From positions 938,716 through 1,002,715 of the forward strand of contig NMRA01000082.1 of NCBI GenBank assembly GCA_002633005.1: a stretch of DNA of 64,000 nt, in the 5' to 3' direction. Origin of the DNA: Phoronis australis (lineage: Eukaryota > Phoronida > Phoronidae). The notes under the pieces are model-generated. The model was given only the letters and a program-made list of their open reading frames with translations, did not search any database and was not told where the DNA came from. A program made the translations under genes and the position numbers. Positions 1-12,577 of the stretch are shown piece after piece. Position 1 is the stretch's first letter; every line of letters begins with the position of its first letter.

Positions 1-318
1 GGACATGAAAGTTAAAACTGGGGAGACAATACACAACACATATCAATATACTGGTGTTCCTACATGTATTTTCTTGCTGAAAATTTATTTTAGTTACACT
101 TTCGCCGTTCATTTCCTATAAAATTGGGGACAGTTTCAGAATACATGCATTCTTTTTTCCGAATAGATGCACTGAGTGCATAAGCAGACTTTTCTCATTA
201 TTTATGTACACAGAAAACTGCTTGCATAATCAAGTTATTTGACCAATTCGACCACTTTCACAGTTAAATTGCCCATGTCTGGAGTTACCATCTCTAACTG
301 AACAGGGTACAGTATCAC
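1..318 (-). other. Start of NDUFS7 copy 1 intron 4
   Basis: This stretch lies downstream, in gene sense, of the exon 4 donor of the minus-strand NDUFS7 copy 1. I see no exon in it. The missing exons 5 and 6 of that gene should lie beyond the left edge of the window. Confidence 0.6.
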
Positions 319-3300
319 CTTTCTGACAGCAGGTGCCATCTTGTTGGTGACAGTGCCCGCGACAATCATACAGTCGGCTTGACGAGGACTGGCCCTGAAC
401 ACTACACCATAACGGTCCATGTCGTAGCGTGGTGCCGCCATATGCATCATCTCAATAGCACAACAGGCTGTGCCAAACGTCAGTGGATAGATGGAGCTCT
501 GAGAAATAAAAGAGCAGCAAGTTCAGACATCAACACACAATGATTCCATTCCAATAGAACTGTCTGAGTTACACAATGACACTTGAATCCTGCAGTATTT
601 ATCCTCAATGCTGAAACATCCGCCAAGTGGAGAATAGCCTCAAGTTCATGCCATTGTAATTTCTCTTATTTGTTGGTGCCTTGCTTTTTCAAGTTTTTCT
701 CGTCTGCATTGACCTTCCAATGCCAGTGGAAGTTTTACTGCAGCTGTGCTGTGGGCTGAAACTCCAATCGCGAAAGTTCTATCCATTAAATGAGAAGTAT
801 TCGTGGATGCACTAGTTTCCGAAACGATTCCTTAGAATCAGCCAAACATTCAACAAGGCTGATAAACAATGTGTACGCCAAGGCAAAGGAAATTTCTATG
901 CAGGACCTTTTCTACTGCCCTCCATTAAATGTTTATAAATGTTTACACCATAACCTTTACGAATCTACAAAAAATAAAAGTATACAAACCTTCCTTGCCC
1001 AGTTGAGCAGGTCATCAAGTCTGATGACCGCATACTCCGCCCAGGTGGTTTTTTCATCCACAGGAAATGGTGAATATGGTTTCCGTTTGACCAGGTTTCC
1101 GCTCTCTGTCTGAGTACTGTTGTCCCGACTACATGTAGTTACAAGTTGCCTGGGAAAAGTATGGAGTCTCATCAAATCATTCAACAGCAAGACTCAAAAC
1201 GGAAGTAAAAAGTACGGTAAAACGCTCACATTTTATGACAAAAATAATTTTCAAAATTGTACGATTTCATGTTTCAAGGGGTTACGTAATATTGTTATGA
1301 ATAATTTTTCAAAATATTTCACAATGGTGGCTGTGGTTCAGAACTTGAACGCGATAAATCATTAACTTGGTGCAAGATATCTTTTGGCAAAAGTGAGCTG
1401 ACGTGAGTGTACAATAATTCAGTGATTGACCTGTGTCCACCAACAATTGACGAGATTTCAATGTACATACCCTTTAGCTATTTTCATCAACTATCTCAAC
1501 AAAAACAAATTGCACAACTCAATTATTCGTAACACATGATACAGTGGAGGCTGCAGTCATTTTATTATTAAGAGATAAGTTGCTCAACACAATACAATGA
1601 TTGGCTTGAGGTTATCTGAAACCTCATTTAGTGACCATTCTAACCAGGCTATGTCAACTAGCAAAGAAAAAAGAGCAGGGATTATTAAAAACATGTTTTA
1701 TAGTTATGTGAAATAACTAACCCTTTTAAAGTCGAAATTTCACTTTTTAAGAACCGTGCATTCATTGCAAAATAACCACTTGGTCAGTTTTAATGAAACT
1801 CATTTTAAAAGAAAACTTCATAATTCAGCTCAAAAGTGATGTTAGGAATTTTCAGTTACTCATTTAGTTTTTTTTTATGTCAAATTAATTTAGCAAAACA
1901 TAGTTTTGCAAAAAAACAGTAGTGGTATTCATCCCTTATGGCACGCAAAAACGAGGCATTTCAAAAGAAAATCCTAACAGGGTTTTTGAGATGGATGAAT
2001 AAAAATTAAAATACGGAAGTTTCAGTTAAATTCACTGAACCGTTTTCGGGAAACCTGTTCCTCAGTTAAAATCAAGTTGATTTGCTGAAGCCAGTAAAAA
2101 TCGGAAATGTCATCGGCCTCCAAAATGCTTCGGTTATCAAGTAATTACATGTTGAAAACTTGTTTTTGGTCAATATAACCTATACCTTACATGCCTTAAC
2201 CATTTTTGCTATTTCAACATTTACTCACGTCAACTGAAGTTAACTTAATAATCACTAAAACGTTTTAATTTTGTGAATGTGCCTCGAGTCTAACTAGGAC
2301 AAAGGCGGGGCCAGTTAAATAGGTCAACAGATCATTGTGGTAGACACCACCGTGACGTGCTGAGATAGATATCAATAAATCACGTACAAAGTGGACAAGA
2401 TCGAAACAGTGGAATTTCAATTCACTGATCAAATTAATGAATTTGGGTGAGGTTTTGTCTTTTTTTCAAAACCTGGACGCATTGCATTCATTCTAAATGT
2501 TCGTATGCATGCAAACACACAACTTCCTCAGGATCAAAACTGTAATCTGTCTTCATGTTCCGCGGCATCTTTCTATGCAATATACACCTCGTTCACTCGA
2601 TATTCGTTGCGGCAATTCAGGGAATGAAGGGACTGAGGGTATAATGACCTGTATAGTAAGAACTGCTGTGCTTGGCAGTTTCGATTTGAGTGACAGCCTT
2701 GTGACCTTTGAACTCGAATAAGTAGTAAACAAATTTCCACGTGCCGGTTCAGGCGATTCGGCTAAATCTTTTTTCTCGCTACATGAAGATAAGGTATTTT
2801 ACTAGAGATATTTGGAATGTTGTAAAAAAGGCGAATTTTTGTGAAAAAGGTTTGAAATATATCCTTAAGCTTAAATGTTCCAATGCAGCTGAACATTGGC
2901 AGTCTTTAGTGTTGGGCCAGTCCTTCTCTCTGTGCTATCAATTATTTTTCTAATTTCAGTAGTATCTCACGGATTTCTAAATAAGCATTTTGAACAAATG
3001 CAAATGCTAATGTATGCAGCTCATAAATTATGCAAATGAGATCCCTGAATTCCTGAGCACTGTCAAATTTTTGCCAGATTGCACATTTCTCGATTTCCCA
3101 AATCAATTAAGAGACACTTACTGTTGTTAACTTCATAAACAATGTCCACATATTTGCAACTTTTACCAAGACCAGTACTTAAGTCATAGCTGCAGGGTTA
3201 ACCCGAGTTGTGCTGGCAAATGGTAGGGTTTGAAATAGGAATAAATTAATATCTATGTGGTGACAGTGATGCTGTACAATTACACAAAATAACAATTTGA

Positions 3301-4630
3301 AGAGCATTGATAGCCAAACACCAGTTTCTAATCATTGTACATGTATGAGGTTTATGAGTAAGTATAACCAGAATTTGAAATAGGCCTGCTGAGATTTTCC
3401 AAGATGTACATCAAGGAAATGGCAATGTTTTACCTTTACAGTACCACGACGTAAGCCGGGACTTATATTTGGAAAACGAATGCCCACTAAAAAGAAAATT
3501 TGTCATAAAAGATGCAAATCTGACTGGGGTCATGATTACTGATATGTATCAGCGTACAGCAAATTCCTGATGAATTGCTGACGTGTTTTTATACAAAAGT
3601 GTGTTAGATGCTGGTGAGGGTCTCACTTGCCTGTTCTCTTTCCCCAAGCTGGCTGACTTAGGGTGTACGTTTTGTGATGATATGGCAGACGTGCTTCCCT
3701 GAAAAATTTGTGCTGGCCTGAGGCAAGCATGCACCTTGGAAAATACTGAAACAGAAGTTAGACAAAGAGGTCAACTGGGGCTCAACTTCAACACAAGGAA
3801 AGTAACAGAATTAAGATTCGTGTGGCTGCTTGTATAGACTTTGAAACAAAAAGCACAACTATTTGTATTTTAAACCTGAGACAAGTTTCGTTGCAATTTA
3901 TTTGTTTTCATGTTTTTGAAGTGTGGACAACGGTAAATGTGCTGGTGAGCTTGTTAATTACATTGAAGCCATCAGCAACTCAAGGAGGACAGGTTAGGCT
4001 TGGCCTACCCTAAAATTGTGAATTCAAAAATGTCACGTGTAGACATTGCCTGTGACCTGACATGGTAACAGATGTCACGGTATACTTAACTGATTTTCAT
4101 GTGGTGTGAAAATGCAGCAAGGTAAAAATTAATGCATACATAAAAATATATATGATTACATTAAAAAAATCTTGCTATGGCAATTTCTAAATACTCATCA
4201 ATTTTATAGGTTAGTGGAAACTAAGTTGAAAGAGACTGGTCTGCACCAGTGATGGCAAACTACATTTTCTTTCATTCCAACTTTCATGTGGTTACATGAC
4301 TGCAAGCAAGCGTTGTAGGGCTTGCATACAGCACACAACAAATATTTCACTTTTTTACTTTTTAAGTGGAAAACTCCATGTAATATAGTTAAAAATTACA
4401 TAGCTTTTTACACTGATATGTTTTCTCATCAGATAATCATTACCTGGCCTAATAACTTGGAACTTGTTGTACATTTTTGTCACTCTTTAGAAACTTTTAC
4501 AGTGAACATTGGTGTACATTGTTGGCAGTTAGATGGCGCTAGTTAACAATGTCCTTGAGACCTTTGATGCGACCTTGGCGATCACAACAAATCAAAACCG
4601 CTTGGTTTACTTACTTGATTTCGAAAACAT
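319..4630 (-). CDS. NDUFS7: NADH:ubiquinone oxidoreductase subunit S7, mitochondrial (copy 1, 3' exons off window)
   Basis: Complex I subunit (PSST/20 kDa) that carries ligands of iron-sulfur cluster N2 next to the ubiquinone site in the inner mitochondrial membrane. Four minus-strand exons are visible: 4615-4630 (ATG plus 16 coding nt, phase 1), 3631-3745, 990-1149 and 319-498. Exons 1-2 give a basic, Ser-rich presequence starting MFSKS. Exon 3 ends in [11 protein letters not shown]. Exon 4 begins SSIYP and holds the tandem cysteines of [10 protein letters not shown], then the family signature [18 protein letters not shown] and NKMAPAVRK. The third and fourth N2 cysteines lie in exons beyond the left edge. 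The ATG was chosen because its short exon ends A|GTAAGT in the phase required by exon 2, and copy 2 has the same arrangement. Intron 2 seems to use a GC donor (AG|GCAAGT). The family call is secure; whether this copy is expressed cannot be told. Confidence 0.9.
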
Positions 4631-6760
4631 CGCGACAGTTCCTCGATAAATAAGTGCCAATATCTCTCATTTGATGCGTCCGCACTCCTATGCAATCAAA
4701 GTGTAACCGTGTACGTATTTCTCCGATGAAAAGTGAGATTCTGAGGCCGGGATTCCGGACCCGAACTTGCGCCAAAGACGAAGTCGCCTGCAGACGATTT
4801 TCTAGCTTTTTGTGATTATATAATCACGCTTTTCAGCGCAATTGCATCACAGCTGTCGTGTTCAGTAGCAGGTATCGAGAATTAATCAGTAGACGGAAAT
4901 CCAGAGCTTCGCCATTGAAACCTGTGAATGTGACACGGCCTGAAATATCCTGGCCTTGTTATCTGTGCAAGGCGTGAATGTTTGACCTAAAAAAACAACA
5001 CCAGTCACGTGTGCCAGGTTTAGTTGCACTATGCATTCTCTAATCTGCTGTCATCAAAATTTTGTTTTAGCGCACGTAATCTTTTGCATGTGAATATGCG
5101 TCATCGGAATTGAAATTGGTGCGCATGTACAAAACGCGCCAAAATTAAAAGCCGCGCATATGCAAGAACCATTTGAGAATAAATATGCTTGATAGGTGCA
5201 CACCATAACTGAGCTTTCGAATATTGTCAGTTATTTGGCTCGTGGAATGTAATCCCTAGAATTTTGCGAGTGATAGGTCTATTCGATTGGTTAGTATGGC
5301 GTCATTTTCACACTTTGGATCCAGTGAAATAAAATTGAAATGCTCAAATTTTAATTTTAATATTACTGTTTTTAAAAAAACAGTAATATTTATTAGGCGA
5401 GAATTAGGTAGCGTTGTAAATTACTTGGCTAAATTTCTAAAAGCTTGTTATTGAGACACCCCCTTGAATGTATTTTCCAACCTTCAATTTCCTTGATATC
5501 CCTTAGCCCACCTAACCGTTGATCGCGGGTACTTGAACAATATTACTCAAAAACAAGACGGAGGCTCTTGATCGTAGGAAGGTAAAAAGTATTTGGGGTG
5601 GGAGTGGGTCACAAATTCGACATCTGTTTTAACGCTTTTGAACACCCCCTCCTCCCGACAGCCGACTTAATCTAAGGTGTGACATGAAAGTACGAATTGC
5701 ATGAACTAAGCTACCACTCGCTGGTCAGATCAGGTATCATTCACTTGAGACTGGCAGCTCAGCCCGTACCAATCCGTTTTGTGCTAGCTAACCCGGTCCA
5801 GTTTGGGCAAAGTTAATTTTATTAGGGTAATTTTTTGACTGTACTTGTATATATTGAAAGAGTGAGGTTCCGGGGTTCATATATACTGCCCTTAGGACTG
5901 GGACTAATGATACGCAGAGTGTCCCAAAAATGTACTTTTCAGCACGTCGGGAATTTAAATTCTGTTCCAGTGGATCAGATTCTACACCCGGTCCTTCTGT
6001 TTGGTTACAAAGTCAGCGTGTTATCTGTAACCTGTTCTGTATGCACGGGAATGACAAATAAACCACTCAGATTTCGAGAACGAAACTTTATTTCTAGAAA
6101 GTAAAAAACACCAAGGAAGTACAAAGACTGTGATTTAAAATCTTCGCATGTTAATGAGTGATGCATTGAATTTGACTTAAAAGACTTGTGTCCTTTTGGA
6201 AATCCTGTTTGTCAGTTAAACCACTAATCTTATTCCTTAGTCAATAACAATGCTTTTATTGTCATTTGAATTGTGATTAATTTAGACACCCTGTGCAACT
6301 GTCCCAATAGCATAGTTTCATTACTTCAGATAGGCAACCGTCTAGTTTACTTTGCTATAAGCCTACGGGATCGGATGATACAGATTTTAACTACTTCGGC
6401 CTGCAACTCAGTCCAGTTCTTACAAGATTAGGTTCTAATTGTCAAAAAGTATCTACAAATCATAGTTTTTGTTTAAGAAAGCAAAATACTACGAGCAGTT
6501 TTCGAAAGCATTCATGGCGAGTGACCGTGTCATAACTGTAGAGTAGCAGTTGCATGAAGTCTGCTTTTCGGACGACTGAAATGCCAGCTAGTGCTGTCTC
6601 ATTAGTTTTAATCGTGATGCTCTTGAATACATAGCATATACCCGGTACATATTTTCAGTGCAAGCTGTTGCTCCTTTAATCTCTCTCTTTAAGGTTGAGG
6701 CCTTATGGGCTACCCTGTGCATTTAATGAAATATCTACAAAAGTGTAGATTGTAAGTGTG
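4631..6760. other. Upstream flank of NDUFS7 copy 1, no gene seen
   Basis: This should contain the promoter of NDUFS7 copy 1, just above 4630, but no clear TATA box is visible there. A perfect hairpin lies near 5362-5391 (described separately). The remaining short reading frames lack splice context and show no recognisable protein. I see no gene. Confidence 0.5.
5362..5391. repeat. Perfect AT-rich hairpin
   Basis: The word AATATTACTGTTTTT is followed directly by its reverse complement (AAAAAAACAGTAATATT), giving a stem of about 15 bp with almost no loop. It lies in noncoding DNA about 0.7 kb upstream of NDUFS7 copy 1. It could be a decayed terminal inverted repeat or a chance palindrome. Confidence 0.6.
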
Positions 6761-7475
6761 TACATTATTTTCTGAACGTGTGTCAGTCTGTTCTTAGTTT
6801 TATCTTGTTATACTGTTTAGTTTGTGTTATTGATTGGCATGACCCCTGATTTCAGTACAGTGATGATGTAATTTGTTTACTACAGCATAGTGTGGAAGTT
6901 TCTAGAAGACTATAGCATGACGGTGATTAATGCAGTCTGGAATATACTGGAGACTAGTACATGTTTGTAGAATGATTGGGTAGCTTTCAGAAACTTCTGG
7001 CATGTGCTTGAATTGGTGAAAAGTTTTAGAACATTGCATTAGTCTATAAATACACAAGCACGGGTTTGTATTAGTCAGTTAAGCAGTTCAGCAGTCGGAG
7101 TAAAGCGGTTAACAGTTGTACAGTTGAGAGGATTACAGTTGAGTTGCAGTGAAGAGAATCAGCAGTTACAGCGATAATCAATAGAGAGTCAGCTACAAAG
7201 ACAGCAGGTTATTGAATCGACGAGTGTAACAGTAACTGAACGTGTCTCAGAAGTTCATCACAAGTCAAGGCTTCACAGCACTGACTGGAGCGTAGAACAG
7301 ACATTACGTCGAACATTTTGTTTGAGTAGGCTTGTGGACGTGCGCTCGACATAATAAAAGGATTAACTCGAACCAATCTTCAGTCTATCGTCGCACCGAA
7401 AGCTATTAGCACCGGTCTGTAGCAACCTGCTGTAACCCACACAAGGGGAAAAACGTGACAACGTAGAAAACCGGT
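6760..7475 (+). mobile_element. Solo-LTR-like segment (tentative)
   Basis: The segment has the layout of a retrotransposon long terminal repeat: a TATA box (TATAAATA, 7044-7051), then about 300 bp of purine-rich sequence with many CAGTT/CAG words, then AATAAA at 7353-7358, then a short U5-like tail ending near an ACGTGACA word. No gag or pol frames lie next to it, so if real it is a solo LTR. I could not fix the ends or find a convincing target-site duplication. It could instead be an unrelated promoter plus terminator. Confidence 0.3.
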
Positions 7476-8255
7476 AGACTTTGGTGTTAGATTTTATATT
7501 AATCTGTTGTTAATTGGGTCACATGTACATGTATTTTTAGTAAAGTTTATCCAAAAAGGAAGGCACATCGATAGCAAAGTGAGGGTATCAATAACATTTC
7601 CATATTTTGTTTAGTTTTATATGTTAAAGATCAATGGAATATTAATTTTCATTTCGCTTTTCCTGGGGTATCTTCTCCACTGAGATGCTTAGTTATTGTG
7701 TGGGTCACGATTTTTAATGAATGCCAACTTTTCCTTTTCTCCGTAGTGCCGCGGCAGTTTGACTTTAAAAAACGGACCGTTCCTTTGAATTTTCAGCTGT
7801 AACTCTTGGGTGGATTCTGAAACTTTTACTTATTTCCATACAAACAACTACTGAAATGAAATGAATTATGTTTTTTTTTCTCTTTGCTGAAATACTTGCA
7901 TGCTTTCTATTTCCAGACGTACTTGATGCGATTGCCTCGTTCCGCGTATACGTGTACATGTATGGTGTCTACCAGAACATGCCGCACACTGGTTGTTCAT
8001 GCTTTGTGCTGTTGGTTACGGCTTCAAGATGGAAATTGTCGGGTAAGGTCATTCCAGGTTCAGTTGGTGAACGTTAGACATCCAGTCGATAAATGTCAGC
8101 AAAAAACTAATACTGTACCTTCTTTCCTCGCCAATTACGTCATCAGCTAAATAACACCACGGTAATTGCTATAGTGAAAGTCCTCGCAATGAGGACGCAA
8201 CGTCGCTCAGTTGAAATGTTAGTTCAATATTAGTTTTTTTTTGTTTTGCTGTTAT
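7476..8255. other. Noncoding, no gene accepted
   Basis: The only candidate is an open segment from about 7918 to 8041 that sits between a pyrimidine tract ending in CAG and a GGTAAGG donor-like site. It has no recognisable motif and no partner exons, so it is listed under rejected items. Confidence 0.4.
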
Positions 8256-8474
8256 CATGCGCGAACCCAGGGGGCTCGGGGGGCTCGAACAAGCCCCCTT
8301 ATTTGGCGAATCAGGCCAAAAAGTCGCCTCAGAGAAACAAAAAGTCCGAGAAAACGAGACAGAAGTCCACTAAAAAGGTCTGACGTGATACCCCGTTTTA
8401 AGATCCCCTTTTAGTAAAAGGTCCACATTATCAAAATTTCGAGACACCTATATTTTAGGCTGGGTACGCGCATG
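8256..8474 (+). mobile_element. Short TIR element (MITE-like), family 1, complete copy
   Basis: The segment starts with CATGCGCGAACCCAG and ends with CTGGGTACGCGCATG, which are near-perfect reverse complements, so it has 15-bp terminal inverted repeats about 190 bp apart. The interior runs through G-rich GGGGGCTCG words, CCAAAAAGTCGCCTCAG and GTCCGAGAAAACGAGACAG. The same order of words occurs inverted at 53640-53788, so this is a dispersed family. It has no coding capacity. Confidence 0.65.
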
Positions 8475-10009
8475 GTTATCCCAGGTTAGTTTGCAACATT
8501 GAAAATGGTTGGTCCAAAAATCTTTTTAAAACCTTGTTTACGGTCATTTCAGCTTGAATACTTTTGGTCAGCTTGAATAATATTGGTCAGTTTGAATAAT
8601 ATTGGTCAGCTTGAACACGAAGGCGTACTTTCTCCATCTTTGCATATGAAAACGAATACGGATTGTTCTGGCTTGTCAAAAGTGTATTACTCTCGAGTCA
8701 AAGGCATCAATTGTTTATATTACGAACGTTATAGAGTTTTTTATAACTATACAAAATATATCATTTTTTTGTAGTTTGATGAGTGGTAACTGGCTACCAG
8801 TTGAAGCCGAGGTTTTGGTCAGCATTTCGAGTGAGTCAGTGATTCAAGGTATTTTCGATGGAAAGAATCGCAACAGCATAGTGACATCTTCTTTTTAGAA
8901 CTACGAAGTTTGGACAGTGGAATGTAATACCGCTGGTCTACAAGTCATAACTTAGCGCTGCTTCAGGACAAACTGTAGTATTGCGTGTGGGGGTTCAATG
9001 GAACAAAAAATTCTCTGTGATAAAGATCGTGAGGCATCTCGAGAAAAATCACATCGCGTGTGCTGGCCTTTAGATTATTGAGAAAACAATGTTCCGTCAT
9101 GCGGTATGACAGTTAATTATACCGGCACCGTTCCTTTCCTTTTGGACAATTGTGAGATTTCTCAAACACGAAAGTACATGTACCTGCATGTCTAGGCAAC
9201 CTTGCCAAAGCCAGGTAGCTCATTTTTTTCTATTCAAGAAGTCCGCGCTCGGTCTTACGCAATCAGTGTAAGACGTGTCTGTGAAAACAATTATTTTGGA
9301 GCTGAAACCTTGTACCACAGTGGCGTTTTAACGCCCTGGTGAGGTCTGCAGACAATTCTTTTTGGAGCACTGAACCGTGAAGCGCATTTATGTCCATGTG
9401 GTGCCATAGAGACGGAATCACACGGGTTATTATTTTATCAACGAACATCTGACATCAGATTTCAGTTCAGTTGTCTAAACGCACCAATTGGCAGTCTTCT
9501 GAGTGACCAGCGCTATTGGTTTAAATGGCGATCCAAACACCTTCCTTCTAAGAAGCTGCACAGTTTAACGTACTACGTTAGTGTATCTCCATTGGTCCGT
9601 GTATGGAAACCTCTTCGCACGCTCTTCACATTAAACTGCTACTACTACCAGAACTACATCTTCTAGTATTTCCACGGGGGCACGATATGTATTAGTTATA
9701 GACTTCCTTTCTTGCGGGGAAACTCACATCGAGGGTCTACTATTATACGGTCAGATTGGTAGCGAAAAGTTTTATCCAGAACCTTAATGTACAAAACCTT
9801 CAACAAAATTACTACAACAAGAGTGGTTCTAGGTGGCCCATGAAAAGTTTAAAAGCTCTAAAATCGATGCACATCAATTAAATGAAATATCATCATAATT
9901 CAACATAAGTTAATATTAACAAATAAGCAATACAATAAAAACGGAGAAAAAAACAAAACAAAACAGGACGTTAATGTCAAACAATGTAACATAAACTAGT
10001 ATGAAAGCT
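8475..10009. other. Noncoding; short tandem repeat at 8542-8620
   Basis: Between 8542 and 8620 a 19-20 bp unit, GGTCAGCTTGAATAATATT, repeats about 3.5 times with small changes. Elsewhere a 61-codon minus-strand frame at 9263-9448 is open but unrecognised. I see no splice-supported exon. Confidence 0.4.
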
Positions 10010-12120
10010 AGGATAGTCACCATAACCATGTATCCTCCTCTCCATACTCAATGAGTCTTGATTGTATTGTAAGGCCAGGTCGTTCATACACGTTGTTATA
10101 CACAAGCCCAATGTTATCCAAACTACTCGCAATGTTGGGATGGTCACCACAACCGTGTATCCTCGTCTCCATTTTCAGTGGGTCTTGGTAGTGTTGTAAA
10201 TTGACGTCCTACTTACACGTGTTGTTATACACTCGCCCAATGTTGTTCAAACTATCCGCAATGCTGGGTTGATCACCGTGTATCCTCCTCTTCATACCCA
10301 CTGAGTCTTGATAGTATATCACGGCTAAGTCGTTATTTCTCATGTCTTTACACACGTTCCCGATGACATTAAGACGAAGTGAAATTCACCCATGCTTGAA
10401 CCCCATTCTATTTCTTATATTCCAACTCAGACTTGTTCATTTCGTGCCAGCTTCCAATCGTATTCAAACTATTCATAATCTCTGTTCGCCATGGTTATGA
10501 ATTGGAAGCCTGCTTTTGGTGATGTGTTTTCGCCAGATCATTCTGACAGCATGCAAGTTATATTTTAAAACCTCTTCGAACTGTTACTCTGCTTGGTAGG
10601 TTTTACTGGTATTGAAGAGGCAGCGCAATACTGTCCTGTTTATGTGGTTTCAGACAACGTCCTTTCCTTTGTACTGAAAAACTTTGTCCTCCTGGAGCCT
10701 TATGTATGGATTTGCCGTAGCTAATTCAATGTGAGCAAAAGCAAAAATCTTTCTCTGGTACCTCCGCATGCGAAACAGTATAATTCAATTAAACCATGTA
10801 AATGATTTCTATGGAAAACTTTCATTAAGTTTTCGCTTTGTACAAGCATCTAATAACTGATCACTTCTCACAAATTCTGCTAACGGTAACAATGAATAAT
10901 ACAGAATTAATAAAAGTTTGATTTTGCTATATCCTGATTCGGTATTTCTGCCCGGCTCAGATGACTTTGACTTTAAAACAAACAGTTCATGCTGTTTTGA
11001 CTTCTTGCAGTACATCACGAGTCTGAAAGCGACCACGATAGAAATTACCTCAACTACGTTATGCTCACCATCGGTTGTCAATATGGATTCAGACATCGTC
11101 TTGTCAACGGTGTCCCAGATAAAGCCATTCTTCAAAAATAACGGTTTCAGTAGTACGACGACCATAGCTGGCAACCGCAACATCTCTTTTTTGTTGTCAT
11201 GAGTTGCCCTGTGTTCCTTGTGAAAACCCAGTTTCGGTAAGAATTCTTCCAGTAGGCCACGGATACCCTGATTGTACTGTCTGCCTTAGTGTCATCTGCG
11301 CTTATGGCCGTCTGAGATTTGCACATTGTAGTCATTGTTTGGGTTTTTTATCACTTCTACGCCTTGTCTTGCGGGTCTGCCAGGTCTTCCAACTGTCCCA
11401 ACTACTGCATTGTCACTGAACCAGTTCTCACCAGATGTGTCATTCCTTGTCATTGAGTGACTTAATATTCTTGGTTCTCAGATTTGTTTCTCCAATGTTC
11501 AAAAATACTATATGCACAAGTCGAACCATGTTTCTGAAGTACTCGAGATCTTGGCGTCGTCTTTTACCAAAATGGCCCAATCCAAGTCCTAATGAGGTGT
11601 TAAATCTCCCTTCGCTAAAGGTCCTATAATGACAATGGCGGCGTATTCCTGGCGGGTGGGACTAATATCTCATTTTGCATTTTGAAGAAGATCTTTGTGA
11701 AATATCCTCAAGTTGGTATTCAGATCTTCGAAAGCATGCCTTGTTTACTTAACAAACTCCTTTTCTACCATCACTCTTTCACTATTTTCTATTTCTAAGT
11801 TCAGTATATGAGCCAACGCGGCCACTAGGCCTATCCGATTTGCCTTAGGAGCAACATTTTTCCTTATGCGTTATAAGTTTTCTTTTATTTCACATCTGAA
11901 TTCCTTTGAATTTTTTATTTGATATTGACACGATGCAGTACAATACTCGTTCATCTTGTTCCATTGGTGCTTCAAGCTTTACAATCATTTCAGTCTCGTT
12001 ATATGACATTAATGCGACGTTGTATAACGCCGAGACCGTAACAAAATACTGTGCACTCTCTTGCAATAAACCTCGTCTCTTGTAATGGTTACGGGTTTTT
12101 GAACTGAAGGACTTCACCAA
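10010..12120 (-). pseudogene. Broken nucleotidyltransferase-like / TPR-repeat gene, copy 1
   Basis: Reading the minus strand from 12120 downwards, several frames give pieces of one protein interrupted by stops and shifts. A piece at 12120-11890 is helical in character. Around 11620-11450 comes GPLAKGDLTPH, a stop, then DLDWAILVKDD, which fits the G-x(n)-DxD signature of nucleotidyltransferase-fold proteins. After a frameshift it continues EYFRNMVRLVHIVFLNIGET. A conserved-looking block (WDTVDKTMSES) lies in the frame 11183-10809. At about 10520-10010 degenerate repeats such as IADSLNNIGRVYNN and IASSLDNIGLVYNN recur at about 129 bp, close to the 42-residue tetratricopeptide period. Large proteins joining these parts occur in several marine invertebrates, in my recollection. 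At least one stop and one frameshift make it a pseudogene. Confidence 0.5.
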
Positions 12121-12526
12121 ATACTCTTTTACTGAATAATTATGTGTATAACAGATGGTGTTTCATGTACCGATACGCCATGTGGTTATTCTACTCATAC
12201 TCAGCGTGCTCATGAATTCTATATCTTGTCAAGTTGCTTAGCAGAAGCTATTGGTAAGAGTTCTTATAGGGGTGATACGAGTTCAGTGCATCGTCAATCT
12301 GATTTTGACTTTGACTTGTACACAAGTAAGCGAAATCTTTTGGGTTCATGACGCAATGCAGGTAAACCAAGTTTTGGTCCCATATGACTTTCACTACGTA
12401 GATTTAAAGCTAATTTAAATATATTCTATTCCATATAAATAATCATTGGCTAAAAACTTGCTGATCTTGAAAGTGAGGTACTCTCTCTGAAAAGAAGTCA
12501 GGTATGTGGAAAGTAGTGGGGTTTCT

Positions 12527-12577
12527 CATGGGCGGCGCAGCACTGAAATAAGTGGCGGGCTATAGCCCCCCCCCCCC
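12527..12577 (+). repeat. Foldback element, family 2, cut by the N gap
   Basis: It begins CATGGGCGGCGCAGCACTGA, identical to the start of the complete element at 14688-14757, and runs into a C tract (…TATAGCCCCCC) where the assembly stops at N bases. The strong GC hairpin and C homopolymer probably caused the gap. Confidence 0.6.

Noticed and set aside
5835-6104. 89-codon plus-strand frame
   Set aside because: Starts with TTG, contains internal low-complexity segments, and has no homology that I recognise.
7918-8041. Possible exon between a CAG acceptor-like and GGTAAGG donor-like site
   Set aside because: No motif, no partner exon and ordinary composition; such pairs occur by chance in AT-rich introns.
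9263-9448. 61-codon minus-strand frame
   Set aside because: No recognisable family, no splice partners, and flanked by stops in noncoding sequence.
12142-12351. 69-codon plus-strand frame repeated at 14303-14512
   Set aside because: Present twice only because the whole segment is duplicated; no motif, and it lies beside the minus-strand pseudogene.
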